DNA from: Saprospiraceae bacterium
GTDB taxonomy: Bacteria; Bacteroidota; Bacteroidia; Chitinophagales; Saprospiraceae
Reading direction: 5' to 3'
NCBI GenBank assembly: GCA_016787345.1
Contig: JAEUUU010000052.1
Span: forward strand, 1-40,849
Length of the DNA stretch: 40,849 bases
The position numbers and the translations under genes are program-made. The notes beneath the pieces are model-generated. The model was not told where the DNA came from, searched no databases, and was given only the letters and a program-made list of their open reading frames with translations. Of this stretch, positions 23,537-31,611 are shown piece after piece. Positions within the stretch are counted from its first letter, which is position 1. Every line of letters begins with the position of its first letter.

Positions 23537-25087
23537 ATGAAAAAACATATACTCTCCCTACTTGCTTTTTCTGTGCTTTTCTTCATTTTTTCCGCTTGCG
23601 ACAAAGAGGTGACAGGAGAATACGCCGAACTTCAGCCCCTGTCGCCAGCCAATCAGGATCTCAACGCCGGCGCCTGGAAAACGGTCGTGCTGGCTACGCC
23701 CGATGAAGTTGCCGTGCCGGCGCCATCCGACGTAAATTCGGCCGAATACCAGGCCGAAGTGGCCGCCAGCAAACAAGCGCTGGCCGGTTTGACCGATGAG
23801 CAGAAAGAAATCATTCGCTACTGGAGTGCAGGCTCGGTGCTGCGCTGGAACGAGATCATGCGTTATCTGGTTGCCAAACACAACCTGGCGCCTGCGCCCA
23901 ATGCCGACGGGACCTATCCCGTACCGGATGCCAGCAACCCGTTTTCCTATCCCGAATTTCCGTTTGCCAACCCGCCTTACTCCGCCCGCGCTTATGCCTA
24001 TGCCAGTGTGGCACAGTTTGACGCCCTGGTGGCCGGCTGGCATTTCAAGAGCCTGTACAACCGCCCTGCGCCGTACAATGTCGATGCGACGATCGAGCCG
24101 TATCACGTCGTGAAAACAAGCCTCCCGACTTACCCGCTTGAAGACGCCGTGGTAGCCGGCGCGGCCTTTACCATGCTGCGCGCCCTGTTTCCGGCCGACA
24201 CGGCATTTATCAATGAAAAGGTAAATGAAGCCGCCTGGTACAAACAATGGGCCGGCGCCGCTGTGGCATCCGATGTTACGGCCGGTCTCAACCTGGGCAA
24301 ATCGGTGGCTGCCAAGGTGCTCAACCGCGCCAAAAGCGACGGTATGAAAAACGCGATCGGCAGCAAAGCCATTCAGGATAGTTTGCAGCAACGGGTTGAA
24401 GCCCTGGGCGAAACCTCCTGGAAAAGTCTGGAAAGCCCGAACCGCCTGGGTATGCTGGTCCAATTTGGCAAGGTAAAACCGTGGTTGTTCGATCCCGCCA
24501 ACATCGAAGCCGTGCGCCCTGCCGCGCCTCCTTCCACTCAGTCCGATGCTTTCAAAGCCCAGTTGGAAGAAGTCAAACGCGAAGCCGACCCCTCCGACCG
24601 TGAAAAAATGCGCATCGTACATTTTTGGGCCGACGGCACCGGCACTTACACCCCTCCGGGGCACTGGAACGTGTTTGCCTTTGAGGAAATTTACAACGCC
24701 GGTCAGAGCGAAGTACGGGCTGCCCGCAACTTTGCCCTCCTGAACATGGCTATGATGGATGCCGCTATTGCCTGCTGGGAAGCCAAGTATCACTATATGG
24801 TGCCGCGCCCCAGCCAGATGGACCCTTCGATCAAAACCCTGACGGGACTGCCCAATTTCCCTGCTTATACCTCCGGACATTCCACCTTCTCTGCTGCCGG
24901 TGCTACCGTTCTGGGGCACTTGTTTCCTTCAAAGGCGGCCACCTTTAATGCCTGGGCCGAAGAGGCTTCACTGTCGCGTTTGTATGGCGGGATTCACTAT
25001 CGGATGGATTGCGAAGCCGGGTTGCTTTGCGGCCAGGTGATCGGTGGCTTTGCCGTCGACCGGGCGCGGACGGATGGTGCGGAGTAA
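23537..25087 (+). CDS. PAP2 / vanadium-haloperoxidase-like lipoprotein
   Basis: 516 residues from the ATG at 23537. LFFIFSAC makes a lipobox with Cys21, so the protein is a lipoprotein. The C-terminal third carries the acid-phosphatase/haloperoxidase site: Lys417 and Arg424-Pro425 (KYHYMVPRP), SGH with His448 (YTSGHSTFSAAG) and SRLYGGIHY with Arg481 and His487. These are the residues that hold phosphate or vanadate. PAP2-type proteins of this build act as phosphatases or, with vanadate, as haloperoxidases; sequence alone does not tell which. The N-terminal 150 residues are helical. The in-frame 21-codon extension upstream of the ATG has no function seen. The stop lies directly against the left repeat array. 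Confidence 0.88.
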   Translation: MKKHILSLLAFSVLFFIFSACDKEVTGEYAELQPLSPANQDLNAGAWKTVVLATPDEVAVPAPSDVNSAEYQAEVAASKQALAGLTDEQKEIIRYWSAGSVLRWNEIMRYLVAKHNLAPAPNADGTYPVPDASNPFSYPEFPFANPPYSARAYAYASVAQFDALVAGWHFKSLYNRPAPYNVDATIEPYHVVKTSLPTYPLEDAVVAGAAFTMLRALFPADTAFINEKVNEAAWYKQWAGAAVASDVTAGLNLGKSVAAKVLNRAKSDGMKNAIGSKAIQDSLQQRVEALGETSWKSLESPNRLGMLVQFGKVKPWLFDPANIEAVRPAAPPSTQSDAFKAQLEEVKREADPSDREKMRIVHFWADGTGTYTPPGHWNVFAFEEIYNAGQSEVRAARNFALLNMAMMDAAIACWEAKYHYMVPRPSQMDPSIKTLTGLPNFPAYTSGHSTFSAAGATVLGHLFPSKAATFNAWAEEASLSRLYGGIHYRMDCEAGLLCGQVIGGFAVDRARTDGAE

Positions 25088-25566
25088 CTGTAGCGCTGTA
25101 GCGCCGCTGTAGCGCCGACCTCCAGGTCGGCGATGCTGAGAGCAGCAACAACCCGCGATTAACAGCTATTGCTCCGATCGAAAATTTCAAGTAGATTTTT
25201 TTCGGAGCAATCGCTGATAATCGCGGGTAATTTCTTTTTGTAGCGTCGCCGACCTGGAGGTCGGCGCTACAGGTCGGCGACGCTGAGAGCAGCAGCAACC
25301 CGCGATTAACAGCTATTGCTCCGATCGAAAATTTCAAGTAGATTCTTTTCGGAGCAATCACTATTAATCGCGGGTAATTTCTTTTTGTAACGTCGCCGAC
25401 CTGGAGGTCGGCGCTACAGGTCGGCGATGCTGAGAGCAGCAACAACCCGCGATTATTAGCCATTGCTTCAATCGAAGATTTCAAGTAGATTTTTTTCGGA
25501 GCAATCACTATTAATCGCGGGTAATTTCTTTTTGTAGCGTCGCCGACCTGGAGGTCGGCGCTACAG
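25088..25566. repeat. Left array: three 147-bp tandem repeats with a palindromic frame
   Basis: Units start at 25124, 25271 and 25418, each 147 bp (49 codons). Terminal 27-base arms at 25107-25133 and 25246-25272 are exact inverse copies (CTGTAGCGCCGACC... and ...GGTCGGCGCTACAG), so the first unit looks like a 166-bp inverted-repeat element. Inside, ACCCGCGATTA and TAATCGCGGGT close a second, nearly perfect 27-base stem around a loop with TTTCAAGTAGATT. Truncated copies of the arm (CTGTAGCG, CTGTAGCGCCG) fill the space from 25088. The array fills the gap between the two stop codons of converging genes. No protein function is assigned to the frame it keeps open. Confidence 0.95.
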
Positions 25567-25573
25567 GCCGTCG

Positions 25574-27970
25574 TTACTGCCCTCCTTTGATCCTCGAATT
25601 CTCTTTCTCCGCTCCGATATTGCGATCACGTGCATTGTCTGAATTCCGGCCAAAACGCCAGGATAAACCAATATTCAGCTGCTGACTTTCCCAATCATTG
25701 CGCATACTGCCGCGTACCGGACCGAAGTCGACTTTTTGTACCCAGCGCTGACTGTCGAAAACGTCCCACCAGGCCAGGCGCAGCGTCAGCCGGTCGCCCA
25801 AAAGGTTCTTTTTGAATGCGAGATTGGCATTCCAGATTCCCTCGTTGGTAAACATACCGTCGCGCGTAGGGAACTGCGCCCACCCGGACACTTCAACGCG
25901 AAAAGATTTGGGCAACGTAAATTCCTGACTCAAATAACATCCGCCACCCCAGGCCCGGGCGTCGAGCAAGCCGTCGGTCAGCCGGGCCCGAAAGTGGTTG
26001 TGCCAAACGCCGAGCCACAGGTAGCCCTCCCACCAGTCTTTGATCGGGAGGGGAGAGTTGAGGTTAAAACTGATTTGATCCTGACGACTCAAATTGTCCG
26101 GTTGGGTAAATACCTGCTCACCGACCTGCCGGGCGATGGTGCTCACACCTGCTGTTGTTCGCGTATAGCCTATGGAGAGCCCGGCTGCATCTTTGTACGA
26201 ATAGCTGAGCTCGCCGTTCCACGAAAAAGAAGGCCGCAGGTACGGATTGCCCTGTTCGGAGGTATAGGGATCAATCTGCCAGATAAACGGGTTGAGGTCC
26301 TGGAACGCAGGGCGGTCGAGCCGGCGGTTGAGCGACAAGCCGAGCTGGTGATCGTCGGCAGGCCGAAACTGAAGGTAGGCTGTCGGGAAGATACCCAGAT
26401 AAGCGGTGTCGGGGCGGTTGTCCGTTTGGCCGCTTAGCGACAGGGAACGGCCGTCGATACGTGTCCGTTCGGCGCGCACGCCGATTTGCCAGCGCCAGGG
26501 GCCCGACTGGCGGCCATAGTTGGCATAAGCAGCCGTGATATTTTCGTCAAAACGGAACAGGTTACTCCGGCTGGTGTCCGGGGAAGGGCCATCACCAGGG
26601 TCGACCGTGGTGAATAGGTTGTGGTCGGTTGTCGACCAACTCGTTCTGAATCCAGCTTCGGCTTTATAACCCGCAGGGGTGGTTTTTTCCCAGTCCGATT
26701 TGATTACCCAAACCCCGATGTCGCCGTTGATAGCCGTTACAAGCTGGTCGAAATCAGAAGCGTTTCCTTGTTGGTCGAATCGCTGATTATTCAGCGCGTT
26801 TTGCGATGACTGGGTAAACAGGATACGGTCGGCGTCGATTGTCCATTCGAGTCCCAGTGTATCGGCATATCGGTAGTTCAGGTTGACGTTCCAGCGGCGG
26901 TTTTGCTCCGGGTTGAATCGTTCGGTGAACAAACTGCTTTCAATTTGCGTGTCCGACGAAATCTGGGTGCGGTTGAGGGCCCTGGTATCATGATCGTAGT
27001 CGGAGCCGATGGCCAGCAAGCTCAGGCTGTTGCGGTCATTGAGGTTCCAGTCGACGCCGGTTTTGATAAATTGGGTTTGCCATTCGGAGGTAGCCGGGTT
27101 CGTTTGGTTAAAAAACTGGTTACCTACCTGGCGTTCGATGCGTTGATCGACCAGTTGGGCGGCATCGTTGAGGGAGTATTGAAGGTACAAATTCACAGCG
27201 CCGGGCCGGTAGTTCAGATTGATGCCGCCCTGCGCACGGTGGTGCAACGACTGGCTGTAAGAGCCGTTTACGCTGCCGTTCCAGCCTGCCGCCGCATTTT
27301 TTTTCAAACGGATATTGATAATACCCCCAACGCCCTGTGCTTCGTATTTGGAGGAAGGCTGAGAAATGAGTTCGATCGAACGGACATTGTCGGCAGGAGT
27401 TGAACGCAGGACATTGACGAGTTCGCTGCCGCTGAGTTGGAGGGGCCGGCCGTCGAACATGACCATCACACTGGTTTTGCCGTTGAGCAGTATGGCATCC
27501 TGTGGCGTGATGACGACTCCCGGACTGCGCTGGAGCAGTTCATAGGCGCTGTTTCCCAGCGCGGCGGTTGTTCCTTCAACGTTGACCACGATTTTATCGA
27601 CGAGCCGCTCCACAACCGGCACTTTTGAACGGACAGTCGCTTCGCCAAGCGAGAGGGCCGAGCCGGAGAGCCGGCTGACCGGTATTTCGAGGTCGTTTTG
27701 GTCTTTGATCTCCACGGGTATAAACACGTCAGTGTAGCCGATCAGGCTGGCTTGTACCAGATAGGCGCCCGGCTTGCCGACAGTAATGACATACCTGCCC
27801 GTTTCATCGGCGGAAGAACCTGCTAAAAATGAACTATCGGGCAGGCTGATTAAGCGGATTGTGGCAAAGGAGGCGGGTGTCCCATCGGGCAATTCCACGC
27901 GGCCAATGAGATTTTGGGCATTGGTAGAATAAAAGATGAAGGCAAGCAGGACGGTAAACAGGCGATACAT
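25574..27970 (-). CDS. TonB-dependent receptor-family barrel (OMP_b-brl_3 type)
   Basis: 798 residues with a signal peptide (MYRLFTVLLAFIFYSTNAQ). Residues 20-110 are a carboxypeptidase-regulatory-like beta sandwich (LPDGTPASFATIRL, ADETGRYVITV, GAYLVQASLIGYTD). The plug-like domain is at about 110-225 (VVERLVDKIVVNVEGT, LQRSPGVVI, VMFDGRPLQLSG, IELISQPSSKYEAQGVGGIINIRLKK). The remainder is a long barrel ending FGRNSDNARD. Such proteins import oligomers or siderophores with TonB, or act in secretion; the ligand is not clear. The AraC-like regulator is directly upstream on the same strand. Confidence 0.9.
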   Translation of the reverse strand: MYRLFTVLLAFIFYSTNAQNLIGRVELPDGTPASFATIRLISLPDSSFLAGSSADETGRYVITVGKPGAYLVQASLIGYTDVFIPVEIKDQNDLEIPVSRLSGSALSLGEATVRSKVPVVERLVDKIVVNVEGTTAALGNSAYELLQRSPGVVITPQDAILLNGKTSVMVMFDGRPLQLSGSELVNVLRSTPADNVRSIELISQPSSKYEAQGVGGIINIRLKKNAAAGWNGSVNGSYSQSLHHRAQGGINLNYRPGAVNLYLQYSLNDAAQLVDQRIERQVGNQFFNQTNPATSEWQTQFIKTGVDWNLNDRNSLSLLAIGSDYDHDTRALNRTQISSDTQIESSLFTERFNPEQNRRWNVNLNYRYADTLGLEWTIDADRILFTQSSQNALNNQRFDQQGNASDFDQLVTAINGDIGVWVIKSDWEKTTPAGYKAEAGFRTSWSTTDHNLFTTVDPGDGPSPDTSRSNLFRFDENITAAYANYGRQSGPWRWQIGVRAERTRIDGRSLSLSGQTDNRPDTAYLGIFPTAYLQFRPADDHQLGLSLNRRLDRPAFQDLNPFIWQIDPYTSEQGNPYLRPSFSWNGELSYSYKDAAGLSIGYTRTTAGVSTIARQVGEQVFTQPDNLSRQDQISFNLNSPLPIKDWWEGYLWLGVWHNHFRARLTDGLLDARAWGGGCYLSQEFTLPKSFRVEVSGWAQFPTRDGMFTNEGIWNANLAFKKNLLGDRLTLRLAWWDVFDSQRWVQKVDFGPVRGSMRNDWESQQLNIGLSWRFGRNSDNARDRNIGAEKENSRIKGGQ

Positions 27971-28040
27971 GGGTGGAAAAGTTTTGCTGTGAAAGAATGG
28001 GGCAAAACTCCATCAACAGAGCAGCCTGTATGCTGCAAGG

Positions 28041-28066
28041 GATGATTTGAGACGTCTCAAATCATC
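28041..28066. promoter_or_regulatory. Perfect 26-bp palindrome between regulator and receptor genes
   Basis: GATGATTTGAGAC at 28041-28053 is followed directly by its exact reverse complement to 28066, with no loop. It lies 13 bp after the regulator stop and 71 bp before the receptor start. With no loop and no T-run on the minus strand, a binding site for a dimeric regulator fits better than a terminator. Cruciform or transcript processing is also possible. Confidence 0.55.
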
Positions 28067-28078
28067 TTTTGAGCCCGG

Positions 28079-29233
28079 TCAGGCCTTGGATAGGTACTCG
28101 GAGGGGGATTGTCCGGTCGCTTTTTTAAACGCCCGGTTGAAGGTCGCTTTGGAGTTGAAACCGCATTCGAACGCGACGCCCAGCAACGATAAATGAGCAG
28201 CGTCGGGGTCGTTCATTTTTTCCTTGACCGCTTCTACCCGGTAGGCATTGATAAAGTCGTTGAAGTTTTTGTCGAAGCCGGCATTGACCAGATAGGACAG
28301 TTGGGAAACATTCATACCCGTTTGGGCGGCCAGTTCTGACAGCGTCAGGTCGGGATCGAGCCAGGGACGTCGCTCCGACATAAAAGCGGCGAGTTTTTCG
28401 CGGCGTGCAACCAGTTCTCCAGGCGTAAATAACACTTTTCCGCCGGCTGAACCGGCGGTTCCGGTTTCCGTCATTTTAACTTCCCGTTGTTCCAGGTCAT
28501 CGAAGGAAACCACGACTTTTTGTACAAATGCCCAACCCGTCACGCTGATATAATACAGCAGTATTGCCCGGGTCAGTTCCAGCCAGTACCAGCCGGTATA
28601 CCACAGGTCGATCCAAAGATTGACCAGATTGAAAATCAGGCTGGCCAGGTAATACGCTGCAAATACATACAGGAAGTTGCGCAGCCAGTCGAGTGTAAGC
28701 CGGTCGGTATTCGAATATTCCGATTGGAGCAAACGCCTGTAGGCTGCATATCGTTTCAGGGATAAAAACAGATAAATGCCAAGGGACGTCGCCAGCAATG
28801 CTTCGTCGAATATACTCACCCAGGGCGCTCCGAACGCTTCTTTTTGGGCGGGGGGTAAAGACCACATGTAAAAACTCACGGCGTAATAAAGCGCCGGCAG
28901 AAAAAAATGCCCCCATGTTTTTGGTCGCCACTGAAATTGCCGGTCGGTTACCGCGAGCACGTACAACCAGATCAGGGGGCCCAGCAAATAGCCGTTGCCG
29001 AATGGAAAATAGGTCAGATCCCAGCCCTGCTCCGCAGCATAATCGTATACGCCCATAAACCCGATGAAGAAGGAAATCAGGGACGTGACCAGTGCCAGCA
29101 ACAGACCCGACAGAATTACGTCGCGCAACTGCCGCCTGCGAATACCGCGGTGCAGCAGGAGTCCTGCAATAACAAGGCCTTGCACCATGGCAAGCAGCAG
29201 GAGGATGGAGCGAAGATTGATGGCGAAGTTCAT
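28079..29233 (-). CDS. Membrane-embedded AraC-type transcription regulator
   Basis: 384 residues. Residues 1-235 contain about seven hydrophobic helices (for example LLLLAMVQGLVIAGLLL, VILSGLLLALVTSLISFFIG, LLGPLIWLYVLAV, LYVFAAYYLASLIFNLV). Residues about 280-384 are an AraC HTH domain: LTLSELAAQTGMNVSQLSYL is the first helix-turn-helix and LLGVAFECGFNSKATFNRAF with KKATGQSPSEYL is the second, as in the family. A 7TM-AraC layout is common in Bacteroidota and lets a membrane event control DNA binding. The start codon lies only 2 bp from the right repeat array, so its promoter must be within the array or farther upstream. Together with the downstream receptor it may form a regulator-target pair. 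Confidence 0.92.
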   Translation of the reverse strand: MNFAINLRSILLLLAMVQGLVIAGLLLHRGIRRRQLRDVILSGLLLALVTSLISFFIGFMGVYDYAAEQGWDLTYFPFGNGYLLGPLIWLYVLAVTDRQFQWRPKTWGHFFLPALYYAVSFYMWSLPPAQKEAFGAPWVSIFDEALLATSLGIYLFLSLKRYAAYRRLLQSEYSNTDRLTLDWLRNFLYVFAAYYLASLIFNLVNLWIDLWYTGWYWLELTRAILLYYISVTGWAFVQKVVVSFDDLEQREVKMTETGTAGSAGGKVLFTPGELVARREKLAAFMSERRPWLDPDLTLSELAAQTGMNVSQLSYLVNAGFDKNFNDFINAYRVEAVKEKMNDPDAAHLSLLGVAFECGFNSKATFNRAFKKATGQSPSEYLSKA

Positions 29234-29235
29234 GT

Positions 29236-29707
29236 TGTAGCGCCGACCTGTAGCGCCGACCTCCAGGTCGGCGATGTTGAGAGAAGAAATTACCCGCGAT
29301 CATCAGCGATTGCTCCGAAAAGAATCTACTTGCAATCTTCGATGGAAGCAATGGCTATTAATCGCGGGTAATTTCTCTTTGTAGCGTCGCCGACCTGGAG
29401 GTCGGCGCTACAGGTCGGCGATGTTGAGAGCGGGAATAACCCGCGATGATTGATGATTGTTCTGAAAAGGATTTACTTGAAATTTTAGATTGGAGTAATC
29501 GCTAATAATCGCGGGTAATTTCTTTTTGTAGCGTCGCCGACCTGGAGGTCGGCGCTACAGGTCGGCGACGCTGAGAGCGGGAATAACCCGCGATGATTGA
29601 TGATTGTTCTGAAAAGGATTTACTTGCAATCTTCGATGGAAGCAATCGCTATTAATCGCGGGTAATTTCTTTTTGTAGCATCGCCGACCTGGAGGTCGGC
29701 GCTACAG
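29236..29707. repeat. Right array: three 147-bp repeats with the hairpin core inverted
   Basis: Units start at 29265, 29412 and 29559 with the same 147-bp period as the left array. The outer arms (29248-29274 and the arm ending at 29707) and the flanks GAGAG... and AATTTCTTTTTGTAGCG keep the left-array orientation. The core between ACCCGCGAT and ATCGCGGGT is reverse-complemented: AATCTACTTG here, CAAGTAGATT in the left array. A truncated arm lies at 29236-29247. The array fills the gap between the RNase H stop (6 bp away) and the AraC start (2 bp away). Confidence 0.93.
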
Positions 29708-29712
29708 CAGCG

Positions 29713-30333
29713 CTACTTGCGGCCGAAATCTGCCGGTATCTCTCCCCAGGCTTCCGTCTCCCATTTGAGGATCGGATTCGTCACCTTGTTGACCGCCAGC
29801 CATTTTTCCGCCCGGTCGATCAGTTCAAAAATTTTATTGTTTCGGCCGCTTCGTTCAAGTTTGGTGCGGCATTTTTTGGCTTTGACCCAAAGGATGGCAT
29901 TGCGCGAATCGGTGTATATCGGTAAACTCGGTTTGCCTTCTTTTTGGAGCAGTGCCAGCGCATGTACGATGGCGAGGAATTCACCGATGTTGTTGGTGCC
30001 GTCGTCGAGCGGCCCGATGCGGAACAACTCCTGTCCGGTCGCGGTGTAGACGCCCCGATACTCCATCGGGCCGGGGTTGCCGCTGCAGGCCGCATCGACC
30101 GAGAGGCTGTCGCGAAGGATAGCGGTCGCGGAGGGCGGTGCGGATTTTTGGGGCGCCGACTTTTGCACATGGGCCCAATAGTTCCCTTTGAAAGCCTGTT
30201 CCGCTTCCGCCTTGTTGAGAAAACTCTTGTATTTGGCAGCAGGAAAACCATCAACCTGCCGTTTGGCATCGGCCCAATCGTCGTAAACGCCGGGAGTATG
30301 CCCTTCCCAGACGACGTAGAATTTTTTTGCCAT
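29713..30333 (-). CDS. rnhA: Ribonuclease HI with viroplasmin-like N-terminal domain
   Basis: 206 residues. Residues 1-50 are the RNase H1 N-terminal (viroplasmin-like) domain, which binds RNA-DNA hybrids: KFYVVWEGHTPGVYDDWADA, then FPAAKYKSFLNKAEAEQAF. The catalytic domain has Asp80 (SVDAACSGNPG), Glu118 (NNIGEFLAI), Asp142 (IYTDSRNAI) and Asp202 (EIPADFGRK), the DEDD set for two-metal cleavage of the RNA strand of hybrids. It sits 26 bp downstream of the DUF6265-barrel gene on the same strand, so the two may share a transcript. Confidence 0.95.
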   Translation of the reverse strand: MAKKFYVVWEGHTPGVYDDWADAKRQVDGFPAAKYKSFLNKAEAEQAFKGNYWAHVQKSAPQKSAPPSATAILRDSLSVDAACSGNPGPMEYRGVYTATGQELFRIGPLDDGTNNIGEFLAIVHALALLQKEGKPSLPIYTDSRNAILWVKAKKCRTKLERSGRNNKIFELIDRAEKWLAVNKVTNPILKWETEAWGEIPADFGRK

Positions 30334-30359
30334 AATATCTGCTCGAATGCAGGAGAGGT

Positions 30360-31508
30360 TCAGAGTTTCAGCAGGTCAAAACTGTAGTACAGCGATACGC
30401 CGCGCAGTCCCACGCGCCCGTTGTAGAAGGCCGGGTCGCCGTCGCCGCGGGTGGTGTAGAGATTGTCGAGGTTGGAGAAGCCCAGGTTAGCGCGCAAACC
30501 GAGGCGGCCGCCGATGTCTTTTTTGCCAAAATTGAGTTTGTACTGGAATCCGGCGAGTACGCCGACGTCGGTCTTTTTAAAATCGTTATTGGCTTTGAAC
30601 AACTTGTTGTCTTCGTCGGTGGGCAGTACCGTACCATTGGTGCCGGTAAACAAGAGTCGTCCGAGATAGGGGCCGACGATAAACGACAGTTTGCCGTCGC
30701 GTTTCAGCGTGATTTCCGGCACAGCAGCCAGCACGAGCCAGGTTTGTCCATAGGTCACATCGCGCCGGTATTCCGTAAAAGCCGTGTCGATCACGACAAA
30801 ATCCGCTTTTGCATGCGAATATTTACCGATAAAGCCCAGTTCAAAATTGAGCGACACAAATCCGCCGCGGCCCCGGAAGGAGAACTGGGTGCCCAGTTCC
30901 CAGCCCGGTTTGGGGCTGTACTCCGGGCTCGACTGGCCGTTGCTCAGGTTGAAGTTGCCGGTGGCGTGTTGGGTAAACAGGTTGCCGCCGGCGCGCAGGC
31001 GGAATTCCATGCCGGCGGGCGTGAATTCCCGTTCAAACACGTATTCCTGTTTGGTATCGCGGTTGCCGCGGCGCCCTTCGGTCGTGACCTGGAGTTCGCG
31101 GTTGCCGAGCAGCAGGTAGCGGATTTTTTTGGGGTCGTCGTGTTCGGGGTTTTCAAAAAGGTAACCGTCCCAGTCGGCCTGGGTCATTTTGAACGTGACC
31201 GGCTGATTCTGATTCTGGCCGCGCACGATGACAGTGTAAAGGATATTGGTGTCGCGGCGTTCGAGGCGCATGGTTTCGAGGGTGATCGTGTCGCCGTTTT
31301 CGGGCCGTATGCGCAAACCGCGGCCGGTCATCGAACTGTCGTCGACGATTCGCCAGACTTCGAGGCGGTCGCCGCGGTCGGTAGGCATGAACCAGGTGCC
31401 GTCGAGGCCGCGCAGTTCGCGGAAGATGGCTTTGGGGTTGTCAATTTGAGCGGAGAGCAATGCCGGCGTGAGTACACAGGCGATCAAGAAGAATTGGCGA
31501 ATGGTCAT
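30360..31508 (-). CDS. DUF6265-like domain fused to an outer-membrane barrel
   Basis: 382 residues with a signal peptide (MTIRQFFLIACVLTPALLSAQ). Residues about 25-135 follow the DUF6265 pattern: LRGLDGTWFMPTDRGDRLEVW and YLFENPEHDDPKKIRYLL, the FENPxHDxPxxIxY block of that domain. From about 165 the chain becomes a beta-barrel of the PorT/outer-membrane-protein kind (FRLRAGGNLFTQHATGNFNL, GWELGTQFSFRGRGGFVSL, VGVLAGFQYKLNFGKKDIGG, GLRGVSLYYSFDLLKL). DUF6265 proteins are usually stand-alone, so the fusion is uncommon to my knowledge. Function unknown. Confidence 0.8.
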   Translation of the reverse strand: MTIRQFFLIACVLTPALLSAQIDNPKAIFRELRGLDGTWFMPTDRGDRLEVWRIVDDSSMTGRGLRIRPENGDTITLETMRLERRDTNILYTVIVRGQNQNQPVTFKMTQADWDGYLFENPEHDDPKKIRYLLLGNRELQVTTEGRRGNRDTKQEYVFEREFTPAGMEFRLRAGGNLFTQHATGNFNLSNGQSSPEYSPKPGWELGTQFSFRGRGGFVSLNFELGFIGKYSHAKADFVVIDTAFTEYRRDVTYGQTWLVLAAVPEITLKRDGKLSFIVGPYLGRLLFTGTNGTVLPTDEDNKLFKANNDFKKTDVGVLAGFQYKLNFGKKDIGGRLGLRANLGFSNLDNLYTTRGDGDPAFYNGRVGLRGVSLYYSFDLLKL

Positions 31509-31611
31509 GGATAAAGATAATTTGTGGCAAAAAAACGAAGAAGCGACCGAAACTGTACATTTGAGAGGCGATTCCTCATTTTTCGTTAATTAACCAAATT
31601 GAACAAACCAG

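Noticed and set aside
24945-25508. 187-codon minus-strand frame through the left repeat array
   Set aside because: It is the repeat translated: it overlaps the PAP2 gene and owes its openness to a 147-bp period divisible by three.
25107-29707. CRISPR array or retron msr-msd RNA
   Set aside because: Repeats are 147 bp and contiguous with no unique spacers, and no Cas or reverse transcriptase gene is present.
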